From Paenibacillus algorifonticola (GTDB taxonomy: Bacteria; Bacillota; Bacilli; Paenibacillales; Paenibacillaceae): a DNA stretch of 64,000 nucleotides. The stretch is taken from contig NZ_LAQO01000001.1 in assembly GCF_000971975.1 (NCBI RefSeq), positions 310,001 to 374,000 of the forward strand, written 5' to 3'. The position numbers and the translations under genes are program-made. Below are positions 24,782 to 34,103 of the stretch, piece by piece. The notes beneath the pieces are model-generated. The model did not search any database. It was not told where the DNA came from and saw only the letters and a program-made list of their open reading frames with translations. Position 1 is the stretch's first letter. Each line of letters opens with the position of its first letter.

Positions 24782-27700
24782 CTATCTGACTGGGCGACGC
24801 TCGCTTGCTTGTGGAAAGTAGCCAATCGATATTGCATAAGCGAGCATATTTCCGATTAGCTGCTCATTAGGCGCTGCGCATGTAATGCTCGATTGCTGCA
24901 ACGCAGCGCTTGTCAGCTCGCAGCTGTAGCGATAGGCAGAGTCCTTCGCCCCGTCGCCTTCCAATTGAGCGATCGCGAGCTGCACACCCTCCTGATTTTT
25001 CGGGATGGCTTTATCAAGCAGCCACTTCGTATAGGAAGTTGGGCTTGACGTCTCGATGGAGTAGCCGCTGCTGCGCAGCATGTCCATCAGCTTCTCGTAT
25101 GGCAGCGGCTCCGGGTTGCAAATATGGTAGACACCTCCTGCCGTATCCGGCTGCAGCGCCAGCTGTACAATCGATTGTCCTGCGTAATCAATTGGCGTAA
25201 TATCGATGTCCCAAGTAACCTCCGGCGCTTGCCCAAGCAGCAGCATCGATTTGAGCATACGGTAAAACGCATTACTGTCAATGTTCCGTTGGAAGCTTCC
25301 GCTCACTGAGTGGCAGGACAAATTGCCTGCCCGGTAGATACTGACGGGAACGCCCTGCTCAGCAGCAGCGTACAGCAGCTTCTCCGCTTCCATCTTGCTG
25401 TTCGTATACAAGCTCTCGACTCGCAGCTCCGGCGCCAGCTCCCCAGCGGCTACCACTGCCTCCCATTGCCCGCTTAAAGCCAAATCTTCCGGAATGCCAA
25501 GCGTGGAAATATGGTGGAAGCGAACTGTTTGGCGGCAAGCGGCGGCAAGCTCCAGCAAATACGCCGTCCCATTTACATTTGTACGGGCGAATTGCCCTTC
25601 TTCGCCAAAGTGCCTAACATCCGCCGCGCTGTGCATAATCGCATCCAGGCTGCTAATTAACTGCTGATACTGCTGCTCCTCAAGCCCAAGCCGCGGCGTT
25701 TCCAGATTGCCTTCTACCGCTACAACGCGCCCCTCCATTAATGGAATAGCCGCATCTCCAAAATAATACGCAATATGGCTGCGAAGTCTCGCTTCGCCTG
25801 GCTCGGTTCCTGGCCGTACGAGGCAATATATAGTTGCGTCGCTTTGCATCAGCAGTTCATAGAGCAAATACCCGCCTAAATAACCGGTAGCTCCGGTTAA
25901 AAGCACGGCTTTCGGCTGTTGCTTGAAGCTGATAGGCAGCTGAGGCTTATAACGCATGGCTGGTAATTCTTCCAGTGGCAAAGCTGGCCCAACATGACGG
26001 GCCGTCTCCTTGTGCTCAGGCGCTTCGGCAGCAAGCTGCTCGATGCGTACGGCAATCGATTCGATCGTTCTATATTGAAATAAATCATTAATTTTCAATT
26101 CCGGGTAATACGGCTTTAGACTTGCCAAAATATGAATAATTCCGAGCGAGTCGCCGCCAATCGTAAAGAAATCATCATGAATGCCGATATGAACGAGGCT
26201 GAGTGCCTCTGCCCATGCGCCCGCAATCATTCGTTGAATGCCATTTTGAGGGGCAACGTAGTCGACGCTGATCTGCTCCTCTTGGTAGGAATAGCTGTGA
26301 AGCTTTTTCCGGTCGATTTTTCCGGTTGGCGAAATCGGCATTTCGTCCAATTGGACGATCCATTTCGGTACAAAATAAGTGGGCAGCTTATCGCCCAGCT
26401 CTTGCTTAATGGTAACGGTAGTGAGCGGTTTACCGTCCTTTGAAGTAAAGAAGCCGACGAGCATGTTTTGCTCCTGTGCATCCTTTTTGCAGATGACTGC
26501 TACGTTTTGCACATTGGCGATTTTGGAAAAGCTGTCTTCGATTTCCCCAATCTCAATGCGATGTCCGCGAATTTTAATTTGCGAATCCCGGCGTCCCACA
26601 TATTCAATTGTGCCGTCTGGCAGCAGCTTCGCAATATCGCCTGACTTATAAATTTGACCATCGCCAAATGGATTGGCGACAAAGGCATCCGCCGTTTTCT
26701 CCGGCTGATTTAAATACCCTTTCGCAAGGCCGATCGTCTCAATCAGTACTTCGCCATGCACATGCACGGGGCATAGCTGGTTCAGCTCATTGACGATATA
26801 CACCTTATAGTTTTGAATCGGCTTGCCGATTGGCACGTTTGTCAAATCGTCGGAAATATAACCGCTGATTTTATGCGTTGTCGTGCACACCGTGCATTCC
26901 GTTGGCCCATATACATTGACGATAGCAATGTTGTCCTGGAACTTCCGCTGGAATGCCCGAACCTGCTCCCCATAAAGCGCCTCTCCTGCTACAGTGATCA
27001 GCTTCACGCCTGCAAGCTTTTTGTAGCCTTCATCCGACAAATAAGCAGAAAGCTGGTTAAAAAATACAGTCGGCAAAATCGTAATAATCGTCGTTTTCGT
27101 CCGTTCAATAGCTGAAGCAAACTCCTCCACTGATACGCGCTCCTCTGGAGACAGTAAATACAAATGCGCACCATAGAACAGCGCTCCAATCGTATCCCAT
27201 ACCGATGCGTCAAAGCTGTAGGTGGCGAACTGCGTCAGTACATCCTCATGCCCGATTTCACAATCCAGCCGCACCGTTTCGCCGAGATTGACGACTCCTT
27301 CATGCGCGATGAGAGCTCCCTTCGGCCTTCCTGTAGAGCCGGACGTATAAATAATATAGGCCAAATCATCCGGCGCTACATCAACGTTCGGGTTCGAAGC
27401 TTCTTCATTGTCATATGCAATATGCTCCACCACGATGATTTCCTTTAGCTGCTCAAGCCCTTCGGATTGATGCTGCGCCTGCTCTTCATATTTCGCTTTG
27501 GTCAGCACGAACACCGACCGGGTATCTTGCAAAATGTAGCGGTTGCGCTCCTCCGGATGCTCGGGGTCCAGCGGCACATAAGCGGCTCCCGCCTTCAAAA
27601 TGCCAAGCAAGCTGACAATCAGTTCCAAGCTTCGCTCCATATAAATGGTGACGAAATCGCCTTTGCTCACGCCTTTGCTGATCAATAGGTTCGCCATTTG

Positions 27701-28462
27701 ATTCGCCTGCTCATTGAGCTCACGGTATGTAAGCTCCCCGTGTACAGATGATACAGCCGTTCGCTCGCCATACTGCGCAGCAGCAAGCTCAATCATGCCA
27801 TGAATCGTCTGCTTGCGATCATATGCGCCAGCTGTCGCATTCATTTTCTCATAGACGAGCCGATCTTCTTCCGTTAATACATCAATGGCTGCCACATGCG
27901 CGGCTGGATCAGTTAAAGCCGTCACGAACAGCGTCCTATAATAAGCGGCATAGCGGTCAACGGTCGCTTTCTCAAGCAGCGATTGATCATACTGAATGTT
28001 GAGCTGCCACTTTCCGCTCAGTTCCAGAAGCTGAAAGTTGATCATTTCCGAAGTGGGTTGTACCGTGTGTCGATGCGAGAAGCGAGTGTCATAATGGGAT
28101 TGTTCCGAGGCTGGTCCATCATTTACAGCTTGCAATAACGAGGTCTTCAGGCTTGCAAATGTGTTGGTTTCTTCGATATGGACTAACCATGACCTATCCT
28201 TATCTTGGGGCCCCTGCACACCGATGAGCAGCTGCTTCTCGTTTGAAAGTCGATACAAGAGCGCTGCATACGCCGCAGCGGCCTCTGCTTCTAGATCCTG
28301 TTCTTTTCTCGTTTCTATCAGTTGGCTTACCTGTTCGCCCAGCGCGTATTCATTCGTTGCATAAGAATACGTACGGTTATGACGCGAAAAATCTAGTGGG
28401 ATTAATAAGACAAATTCACTGGAAGCAATCTGGTTAATTGTAGTGTGTTTATTTTCCGTCAT
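24782..28462 (-). CDS. Single-module NRPS: partial C, adenylation, thiolation, thioester reductase
   Basis: 1226 aa. Residues 1-210 look like the C-terminal lobe of a condensation domain (no HHxxxDG). Adenylation domain about 220-740: A3 YIIYTSGSTGRPKG near 370, A5 VYGPTECTVC, A10 SPTGKIDRKK. Carrier domain with the phosphopantetheine Ser in GGDSLGI (about 771). Terminal Lys2/MxaA-type reductase with NAD(P) loop GATGYLGGY (about 857). Aligning by eye to GrsA gives a specificity code of D-A-W-T-T-A-V-V-C-K, close to phenylalanine codes. The expected chemistry is activation of one hydrophobic/aromatic amino acid and reductive release as aldehyde or alcohol. A phosphopantetheinyl transferase is needed and is not in the window. 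The chemoreceptor gene lies 81 bp upstream. Confidence 0.9.
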   Translation of the reverse strand: MTENKHTTINQIASSEFVLLIPLDFSRHNRTYSYATNEYALGEQVSQLIETRKEQDLEAEAAAAYAALLYRLSNEKQLLIGVQGPQDKDRSWLVHIEETNTFASLKTSLLQAVNDGPASEQSHYDTRFSHRHTVQPTSEMINFQLLELSGKWQLNIQYDQSLLEKATVDRYAAYYRTLFVTALTDPAAHVAAIDVLTEEDRLVYEKMNATAGAYDRKQTIHGMIELAAAQYGERTAVSSVHGELTYRELNEQANQMANLLISKGVSKGDFVTIYMERSLELIVSLLGILKAGAAYVPLDPEHPEERNRYILQDTRSVFVLTKAKYEEQAQHQSEGLEQLKEIIVVEHIAYDNEEASNPNVDVAPDDLAYIIYTSGSTGRPKGALIAHEGVVNLGETVRLDCEIGHEDVLTQFATYSFDASVWDTIGALFYGAHLYLLSPEERVSVEEFASAIERTKTTIITILPTVFFNQLSAYLSDEGYKKLAGVKLITVAGEALYGEQVRAFQRKFQDNIAIVNVYGPTECTVCTTTHKISGYISDDLTNVPIGKPIQNYKVYIVNELNQLCPVHVHGEVLIETIGLAKGYLNQPEKTADAFVANPFGDGQIYKSGDIAKLLPDGTIEYVGRRDSQIKIRGHRIEIGEIEDSFSKIANVQNVAVICKKDAQEQNMLVGFFTSKDGKPLTTVTIKQELGDKLPTYFVPKWIVQLDEMPISPTGKIDRKKLHSYSYQEEQISVDYVAPQNGIQRMIAGAWAEALSLVHIGIHDDFFTIGGDSLGIIHILASLKPYYPELKINDLFQYRTIESIAVRIEQLAAEAPEHKETARHVGPALPLEELPAMRYKPQLPISFKQQPKAVLLTGATGYLGGYLLYELLMQSDATIYCLVRPGTEPGEARLRSHIAYYFGDAAIPLMEGRVVAVEGNLETPRLGLEEQQYQQLISSLDAIMHSAADVRHFGEEGQFARTNVNGTAYLLELAAACRQTVRFHHISTLGIPEDLALSGQWEAVVAAGELAPELRVESLYTNSKMEAEKLLYAAAEQGVPVSIYRAGNLSCHSVSGSFQRNIDSNAFYRMLKSMLLLGQAPEVTWDIDITPIDYAGQSIVQLALQPDTAGGVYHICNPEPLPYEKLMDMLRSSGYSIETSSPTSYTKWLLDKAIPKNQEGVQLAIAQLEGDGAKDSAYRYSCELTSAALQQSSITCAAPNEQLIGNMLAYAISIGYFPQASERRPVR

Positions 28463-28543
28463 AATTGTAAAACCTCCTGTGGGGGAAATGCCCCGCAGCT
28501 GCCTAGCAGCTGCAAGGCTCCCTTTATGATAGTTATACCGGGA

Positions 28544-30298
28544 TTAAGAAGTACGGACTTGGAAATGGTTGATGAGCTCTTGCAGCTCCTCCGACATTTG
28601 CGTCAATTTTGTCGACGATTCCACAATGGCATTCATCGATTCTTTTTGCTCGGCAATGGATTTGGAAATTTTCGCACTGTTTGCTGCTGTAATGCCTGCA
28701 GAAGCCGACAGATTTTCAGCCGTAGCCGTCAATTCTTCCGTACCCGCCGAAATTTGCTCTGTCGAGCTTGATACTTCTTGAATTTGAAGCGTTACGCTGC
28801 GTGTAGCGGACAAAATATCGTCCAGCAGCGAACCCGTCTCGCTGGAAATTTGCAAGCCCGTACGAACCTGGCCTGTTCCCAGGTTCAGTGCATCAACAGC
28901 TGTCGTAATTTCATGCTGAATTTCTTTAATCAATCCTGAAATTTGAGTTGCCGAGTTATTGGACTGCTCCGCCAGCTTGCGAACCTCGCCTGCTACGACT
29001 GCAAAGCCTTTGCCATGCTCGCCGACTCTTGCTGCTTCAATTGCTGCGTTAAGCGCCAGAAGATTCGTCTGCGTCGCAACGCCCATAATGAGCGAAACGA
29101 TATTTTCAATTTCCTGTGAACGGCTGGCAAGTGATTGAATCGCACTTGAGGACTCAACTACAAACTTTTCAATTTGCTCCATTTGCTCGACAACCTGGCC
29201 TACAACTTTATTGCCTTCCATCGATTTGTGCTCCATATCGCCAGCTTCTTCTGCTACGCTCGACGAGCTGTGAGCAATGTTCTGAATTACGGTCGACATT
29301 TCGTTCATCGCTTTGGCCGCCTCGCTGGACGACAGCTCTTGGTTGGCGATTTCAATGTTGATTTCCCGCATGTTTTCGGTAATTTCTTCTACCGTTTTGC
29401 TATTGCTTTCGGAAAACTCATTCAACGATTTAGCCGAATCCGTTACCGCATTCGACGTTAAGCGAACTTTGACCATCATATCGTTGATGCGGCGAATCAT
29501 CACATTAAACTTGTGGTTGACGACGCCAAGATCGTCGGCGCCCGCTTTCAGCTCGACATTCAAGTTGCCGCCGCTTACTTCCTCAATGCCTTTAATCAGC
29601 TCTTTAATCGGCTTCATCGTCATACGTGAAATGAAGAACTGGAGCAAGAAGATGAGCACAAGGAAAATGAGCATGATCGTAATGCCGCTGATCAGCAGCG
29701 TCTTAAGGCCGTTAGGTACCGCGCTGGCGTCTACATCCGCTGCGAAGAAGGCGAATACGTTGCCGCCGCTATCTTTGATTGGATAAAGAATCGTCGTCCA
29801 AATGCCGAAATCATCGGAGTAAAAGCTGGTGAATGTAGGAACTCCGGTATTCAGCATTTCGCCTATAGCGGTCGACATCGCGACTGGCTGCTCATACATC
29901 GTGCCTACGCCCATATTTTCGCTGGAGAAAGCTTCTACCAGATTCGTAGGCATAGCAATAATTGACGTTTGATTGCCATTCGTCAGCTCCGTTCCGAATA
30001 CATAAGCTTGCGCAATATTCGGATTATATTTATGTATGAGATCCAATGTTGCTTTCAATTCTAATTGTGTGGAGCCTTCATAGCTTTTCTCTGAAATGGC
30101 TTGCTGGATTTTCGCGGGTTCCATTTCCTGTGCCCATTCCTGTGTAATGGCGCTAATTTGCCCACGAAGCTGTTTAATCAAAATATCCTTCTGAATGATG
30201 TAGCCTGATGCAATTAAAATGGATCCAATCAATACGATGTTAAAGAAGGCAAGCAGCAAATTTTTAGAAAAAAAGGACATTCTTTTTATGAATTGCAT
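28544..30298 (-). CDS. Methyl-accepting chemotaxis protein
   Basis: 584 aa from ATG 30298 ([19 protein letters not shown] about 10 nt upstream). The frame is open to 30466, but that extension has no ribosome site and no membrane protein character. TM1 about 12-34, extracellular sensor about 35-215, TM2 about 220-243 ([17 protein letters not shown]), HAMP, then the MCP signalling domain with the hairpin tip [20 protein letters not shown]. It senses an extracellular ligand and signals to CheA/CheW. It is immediately upstream of the NRPS on the same strand, separated by a GCAGCTGC hairpin. Confidence 0.92.
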   Translation of the reverse strand: MQFIKRMSFFSKNLLLAFFNIVLIGSILIASGYIIQKDILIKQLRGQISAITQEWAQEMEPAKIQQAISEKSYEGSTQLELKATLDLIHKYNPNIAQAYVFGTELTNGNQTSIIAMPTNLVEAFSSENMGVGTMYEQPVAMSTAIGEMLNTGVPTFTSFYSDDFGIWTTILYPIKDSGGNVFAFFAADVDASAVPNGLKTLLISGITIMLIFLVLIFLLQFFISRMTMKPIKELIKGIEEVSGGNLNVELKAGADDLGVVNHKFNVMIRRINDMMVKVRLTSNAVTDSAKSLNEFSESNSKTVEEITENMREINIEIANQELSSSEAAKAMNEMSTVIQNIAHSSSSVAEEAGDMEHKSMEGNKVVGQVVEQMEQIEKFVVESSSAIQSLASRSQEIENIVSLIMGVATQTNLLALNAAIEAARVGEHGKGFAVVAGEVRKLAEQSNNSATQISGLIKEIQHEITTAVDALNLGTGQVRTGLQISSETGSLLDDILSATRSVTLQIQEVSSSTEQISAGTEELTATAENLSASAGITAANSAKISKSIAEQKESMNAIVESSTKLTQMSEELQELINHFQVRTS

Positions 30299-30773
30299 TC
30301 TGTCAACGCTCCTATATGTATGATGTAATGCTACTTTCAAAAATGATTGTGACGGTTCGCTAATGGCTCTGTCATCCGGCTGTTGCAGTTGGCTGTATTC
30401 TATTTGCTTCTCACCCATGACTGCGACTAAAGTTCTATTGTCGAAACTTGTCAGGTCCCGATTCACACTTTAGCCTTATATCGGTATATTTATAAGAAAA
30501 TCCAAAAAAGGCACCACTCTCCCTCTCTCCTACCTATATTTCTCTATGATGATCTGCCGAAAGTTCCCCCTCAATCTATCTCAATACATTATTCAACAGA
30601 TACTATTATTACTATCGACCTATTCGATACGAATAGTAATAGTTTTTGATAAATTGTTCCGTTTATTATGTAAAATTTTATACAACAGCCTAAATGCAAG
30701 CAAGCGGACGACAGGAAATCCCTGCGTCCGCTTGCTCTCAAACCGAGTATAACAGCTTGCTTCAACTACTATA
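30299..30773. other. Intergenic region, 475 bp
   Basis: Leader and promoter region of the chemoreceptor (leftward) and 3' end of the downstream stalk-domain gene. An ACCGATAT resembling a sigma-D -10 lies at about 30478-30486 on the leftward strand, but no TAAA stands at the right distance. A hairpin at 30700-30734 is described separately. Otherwise AT-rich with no credible gene. Confidence 0.5.
30700..30734 (-). terminator. Hairpin terminator of the stalk-domain gene
   Basis: 11-bp perfect stem GCAAGCGGACG (30700-30710) with CGTCCGCTTGC (30724-30734), inner CAGG/CCTG pairing. About 40 bp past the stop at 30774; a T-rich but interrupted tail follows leftward. Confidence 0.6.
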
Positions 30774-31427
30774 TCACTTGCCCGACCACACCACTGTAAT
30801 TTCGTTATAGCCATCTTTGTCCCGGTCAGGAGCACCGGTAATCGTCACAGCAAAATCATCCCCCTTTTTGCCTACCATCGTTAATGTTGTGCTGCTCACA
30901 TCCTCTGATGTATCCGTCAGTTCCTTCGTCTGGAAATAAGCTTTATAGGATACGCCAAGCGAGTCCAATCCATTTTGCGTCTCATATACGAAGTACAGCG
31001 ATTTTTTGTTGTCCCGGTTGTTTTCAACCGTCTCTTTCATTTTCGCATCTTTCGGAATCGGGAAATCTGCCGGCAAATATTTCGGGCGTTGGCCTGTGTA
31101 CACATTGCTATCGGTACCGCCGCCTCCGGTGGAGCTGCTGCTGCCGATTTTCACTTTATTGCTCCCCGCATCGTAAGTAACGGGCACATTCAAAGCATCT
31201 GCAATCGAACGCACTGGCAAGTAGGTCGAGCCTTTATAAGTAATCGGAGCCTGCTTGGCGCCATTGCCATCAACTGGCGTATAAGCGCTGCCATTAAGCT
31301 CGATTTTTAAGCCATTATTCAAATAAGCTTTAATCTGCTCCAAATTGCTTCCTGCATATACGCCTGCCGAGCCGGTAAGCACCATGCCGAATACCGCTGC
31401 GGAAATGACCATTTTTTTGCTTTTCAC
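30774..31427 (-). CDS. Secreted stalk-domain protein, 217 aa
   Basis: GTG start at 31427, AGGGG about 9 nt upstream. Signal peptide (MVISAAVFGMVLTGSAGVYA), one stalk domain (LKIELNGSAYTP, then KGSTYLPVRSIADALNVPVTY), a Ser/Gly linker, and a C-terminal domain (RPKYLPADFPIPKDAKMKE, then TITGAPDRDKDGYNEITVVW). The C-terminal part resembles no enzyme I know. Secreted or wall-associated. It sits just downstream of the Btr-like gene on the same strand but probably has its own promoter. Confidence 0.75.
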   Translation of the reverse strand: MKSKKMVISAAVFGMVLTGSAGVYAGSNLEQIKAYLNNGLKIELNGSAYTPVDGNGAKQAPITYKGSTYLPVRSIADALNVPVTYDAGSNKVKIGSSSSTGGGGTDSNVYTGQRPKYLPADFPIPKDAKMKETVENNRDNKKSLYFVYETQNGLDSLGVSYKAYFQTKELTDTSEDVSSTTLTMVGKKGDDFAVTITGAPDRDKDGYNEITVVWSGK

Positions 31428-31462
31428 TCGTATCTACCCCTGTCTATTAAAATAATATTCCC

Positions 31463-33061
31463 CTAATCATTACCTCCTCTGGATGTTCCTAAAACCATTT
31501 TCTGCAAAAATAGTTCCCCCTTCCTTACTGCTCTCCAGCATCCATCTGGTAACCTACGTCTCAGGAACCAGGAGCGGGACAGTATTTGCCATATCGGATG
31601 ATTCAAAATCGCCCGTCCCTCCTGTTCATCCACCCCTGTATGCGCAAGCGAAAAAAACACCCGGTCACCCGCGTAATCTGGCAGCTCCTCAAGCCGTATC
31701 GGCATCCATTTCAGTTGCTTGTTCCGCTCGGTCAATGCTTTCAACCGCTTCGGCAGCTCAAAGCCGCCCCCCTGATAGAGCGTATGTCCAAAATGATGCG
31801 TCGCATACATATACAGCGTCTGATCCACATAAACGAACGCCGAAGCCGTCTCGCCCGGCCGGATGCAATTCCCTAGCCGCTCGCGTGCCAGCACCGCCTT
31901 TTCCATATAGCCAGCAATCCACTCCTCGGCCTCCTTTGGTCTGCCCAGCAGCTCGCCCATCGTACGCATTCGTCCATACACATCATCGTGCCAGCTCACG
32001 TGAGCCATTGGCGCAATTTTCACCAGTTGATCGACGAGCGACGCCGGCGTAAAGCTGGGATACAAAATCAAATCGGGACTGAGCCGCATAATTTGCTCCG
32101 CATCAACCGGCTCCTCAATGCCATGAACACCGCGCAGCGCCTCCTCCTCAAAAACAGGAAACATCGCGCTGTTCACTGCAATCGGACGAATGCCAAGCGC
32201 CAGCAGCTCGCCAATGTATTGAATCGAAAATATACGCGGAGCGCGACCGAACTCCTGCATGTATTGCGTCGGTGTAAGCCCGGTCATTTGCTTGAAGCGC
32301 CGGCTGAAATAATATTCATCTCCGAAGCCGACCCGCCCGGCAATATCGCGAATGCGGGACGTTTGACTCATCAGCAGCTGCTTCGCCCGCTCAATCCGCA
32401 GTGCAGTCAAATAAGCGGTTGGCGTGCTGCCCGTCAACGCTTTGAACTTTTCCCCATATTGCCAGCGGCTCATGTTCACTTCCTGCGCCAGACGCCCGAT
32501 GGAAATTTCCTCTTTGTACGAATGCTGCATAAAAGAAATCGTCCGCTCCACTGCCCTTCTGGCATCCAGCTCGTCTTCCTCTTTGTGCTGGCGCTTCAGT
32601 ACCTCCAGCATGAGCTGCTGAAAACGAATGTGGCGCTGGAGCGCCTCCAGCTTTCCTCCGGACGGCTCGTCACGAAGCGACAGCAGCCTATCTTCCAATA
32701 ACGTAAACGGCTCAAAAACCATTTCGCCGCCATCCGCGAGCAGTTCCTCATCCTGTGCACCTATCTCAAAAGAGAGCTGGTATAATCGAATCGGCTGAAA
32801 AGCCTCGCTTTCGACCCCGATCGCTGTGTTTGGCGCCAGCAAAAAGCATTTGCCGTATGTTGCGAGGTGGCTCACGCCATTAATCGTGATGGTGCCCTGC
32901 CCCTGAGTGACGGCCAGCAGTGTGTAGGCAGTCAGCCAGACGAAGGCGCGCCCTCTGCCTTGCTCCTCATTTTCCCGGCAGTCATAGAGCCGATACTCCA
33001 GCCCCGAGAACATGAGTGCTGGAGGAAACGCAGCCGCTTGTCCATCATGCTGATATGCCAT
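31463..33061 (-). CDS. AraC regulator fused to siderophore-binding domain (Btr-like), second copy
   Basis: 532 aa, AGGGGGAG 6 nt before ATG 33061. Cupin-like N-terminus, AraC HTH pair (ISIGRLAQEVNMSRWQYGEK, then RIRDIAGRVGFGDEYYFSRR), KQMTGLTPTQYMQEF, then a cytoplasmic siderophore-binding domain (SPDLILYPSFTP, PDYAGDRVFFSLA). A Fur-like box lies about 20 bp upstream of the start. The upstream gene on the same strand is a dead siderophore-binding lipoprotein, so this regulator has probably lost its local partner. Confidence 0.9.
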   Translation of the reverse strand: MAYQHDGQAAAFPPALMFSGLEYRLYDCRENEEQGRGRAFVWLTAYTLLAVTQGQGTITINGVSHLATYGKCFLLAPNTAIGVESEAFQPIRLYQLSFEIGAQDEELLADGGEMVFEPFTLLEDRLLSLRDEPSGGKLEALQRHIRFQQLMLEVLKRQHKEEDELDARRAVERTISFMQHSYKEEISIGRLAQEVNMSRWQYGEKFKALTGSTPTAYLTALRIERAKQLLMSQTSRIRDIAGRVGFGDEYYFSRRFKQMTGLTPTQYMQEFGRAPRIFSIQYIGELLALGIRPIAVNSAMFPVFEEEALRGVHGIEEPVDAEQIMRLSPDLILYPSFTPASLVDQLVKIAPMAHVSWHDDVYGRMRTMGELLGRPKEAEEWIAGYMEKAVLARERLGNCIRPGETASAFVYVDQTLYMYATHHFGHTLYQGGGFELPKRLKALTERNKQLKWMPIRLEELPDYAGDRVFFSLAHTGVDEQEGRAILNHPIWQILSRSWFLRRRLPDGCWRAVRKGELFLQKMVLGTSRGGND

Positions 33062-33082
33062 TTTTCACTCCCCCTGCCCAGT

Positions 33083-33101
33083 GATAACCGTTATCAATAT
33101 T
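33083..33101 (-). promoter_or_regulatory. Fur-like box before the second Btr-like gene
   Basis: GATAACCGTTATCAATATT: the GATAA/TTATC dyad with the trailing AATAT fits the Fur 7-1-7 layout with a few mismatches. It lies just upstream of the start at 33061. Confidence 0.65.
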
Positions 33102-33213
33102 ATGCTCCCATTATAAAAGATTCTGGCATAGGCGTAAACGGCTCACAGCTGCCCGTTTCCATTAACCTTATTGCAAACCGTAGAGCAATAGGACGGTTTC
33201 TTTTAAAACAGGC

Positions 33214-33255
33214 AAAAAAGAAGCTTTCATACGCCAAAAAGCGCATGAAGGCTTC
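33214..33255 (-). terminator. Terminator of the dead siderophore-binding gene
   Basis: Interrupted hairpin pairing 33220-33234 with 33241-33255 (GAAGC, TTCAT and CGC blocks), followed leftward by TTTTTT. About 45 bp past the ancestral stop at 33299. Confidence 0.75.
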
Positions 33256-33298
33256 ATAAAATTACGGTTTAACTCGTATATGGCAAGTTTTTAGCCGC

Positions 33299-33926
33299 TT
33301 ATTGCTTCGCCAGCAGCTCATTCGTCATTTCATCCAGCAGCCAATCGAGTGTAAGCCTGCTCCGGCTTGCCGACAATTTCACTCAAGGAGCGCAGACGGC
33401 TGAAAATATCGCCGCTGTAATCAATGACTACCGTAGGAGCGATTTTGGACAATTCCTCAAACTCCGCCGCATCCAGGAAATTTGGCACGATAATAAGATC
33501 AGGCTCTAGCGCCAGCACCTTCTCCAAATTCGTCGATACGCCCTCACCGCTAACGTCTGCAATGCCTTGCAGCTTCTCTTCACCGAGAACCGCTTTCGCA
33601 TTCAGAAAGTTCGTACCTACCATTGGAAAATCAAGCGCCACCATCTCGGAAGCATAATAATGCGCTACAATTCACTGCGGATTGCTTGGCAGCTCTACCT
33701 CTCTGCCCATTACATCCTTATAGATGCGGGTTGCAGCCTGCTCTTCAGTCGCTGCTGGTTTTGCCGATGCAGCCTCAGTTGATGCCGCTGCCGTTGGCTG
33801 TGCCGAGCTCGCACCCTCCACTGTATTGCCTGCATTCGAGCCGCAGGCTGCAAGCAGCAGCAAAAGCAAAGCTGCCGCACTTAAAAAAATCAATCGTTTT
33901 GAAGCTGATGCCAATGCAACTAACAT
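33299..33926 (-). pseudogene. Decayed iron-siderophore binding lipoprotein gene
   Basis: Starts as a normal lipoprotein (signal with LLLLLAAC, Ala-rich linker, YKDVMGREVELPSNPQ). There an in-frame TGA (33672-33674) replaces what is normally Arg/Lys in the PQRIVA motif. The frame then continues (YYASEMVALDFPMVGTNF, LALEPDLIIVPNFLDAAEF) to GKPEQAYTRL, where an internal deletion of roughly 100 codons and a frame change join it to the expected C-terminus DWLLDEMTNELLAKQ ending at 33299. A good Fur box and a terminator survive. Clearly non-functional as a full-length receptor. Confidence 0.9.
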
Positions 33927-33944
33927 AAGACCTCTCCCTTTATA

Positions 33945-33959
33945 TGATAATAATTCTCA
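33945..33959 (-). promoter_or_regulatory. Fur box before the dead binding-protein gene
   Basis: On the leftward strand TGAGAATTATTATCA, one mismatch to the 7-1-7 core TGATAATnATTATCA. Confidence 0.75.
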
Positions 33960-34074
33960 ATGATAGCTCCTTTATTCTACTCTGCCCCTTCGCTTCCTTC
34001 AATGGACTTTTTCGCAGTTTTTCATAGACGAATTTTGCTGCCGCCTGATCCAGGCAAGCTGTGTAAGGAAAATA

Positions 34075-34103
34075 AAAAAACCACTGGATTACAGTGGTTT
34101 TTT
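34075..34103. terminator. Terminator overlapping the AI-2E permease stop
   Basis: 12-bp perfect stem AAAAAACCACTG with CAGTGGTTTTTT and a 5-nt loop. It spans the stop codon region of the leftward gene and is symmetrical enough to act in both directions. Confidence 0.8.

Noticed and set aside
28495..28513. GCAGCTGC hairpin as terminator between chemoreceptor and NRPS
   Set aside because: Perfect pairing but no T-run; it may only be an mRNA processing or attenuation structure, so I did not call it a terminator.
30299..30466. N-terminal extension of the chemoreceptor, or a c-di-GMP riboswitch in its leader
   Set aside because: The extension lacks a ribosome site and the true start has one; the leader shows no GEMM-type conserved blocks.
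30478..30486. Sigma-D promoter for the chemoreceptor
   Set aside because: ACCGATAT resembles the -10, but no TAAA stands about 15 bp upstream.
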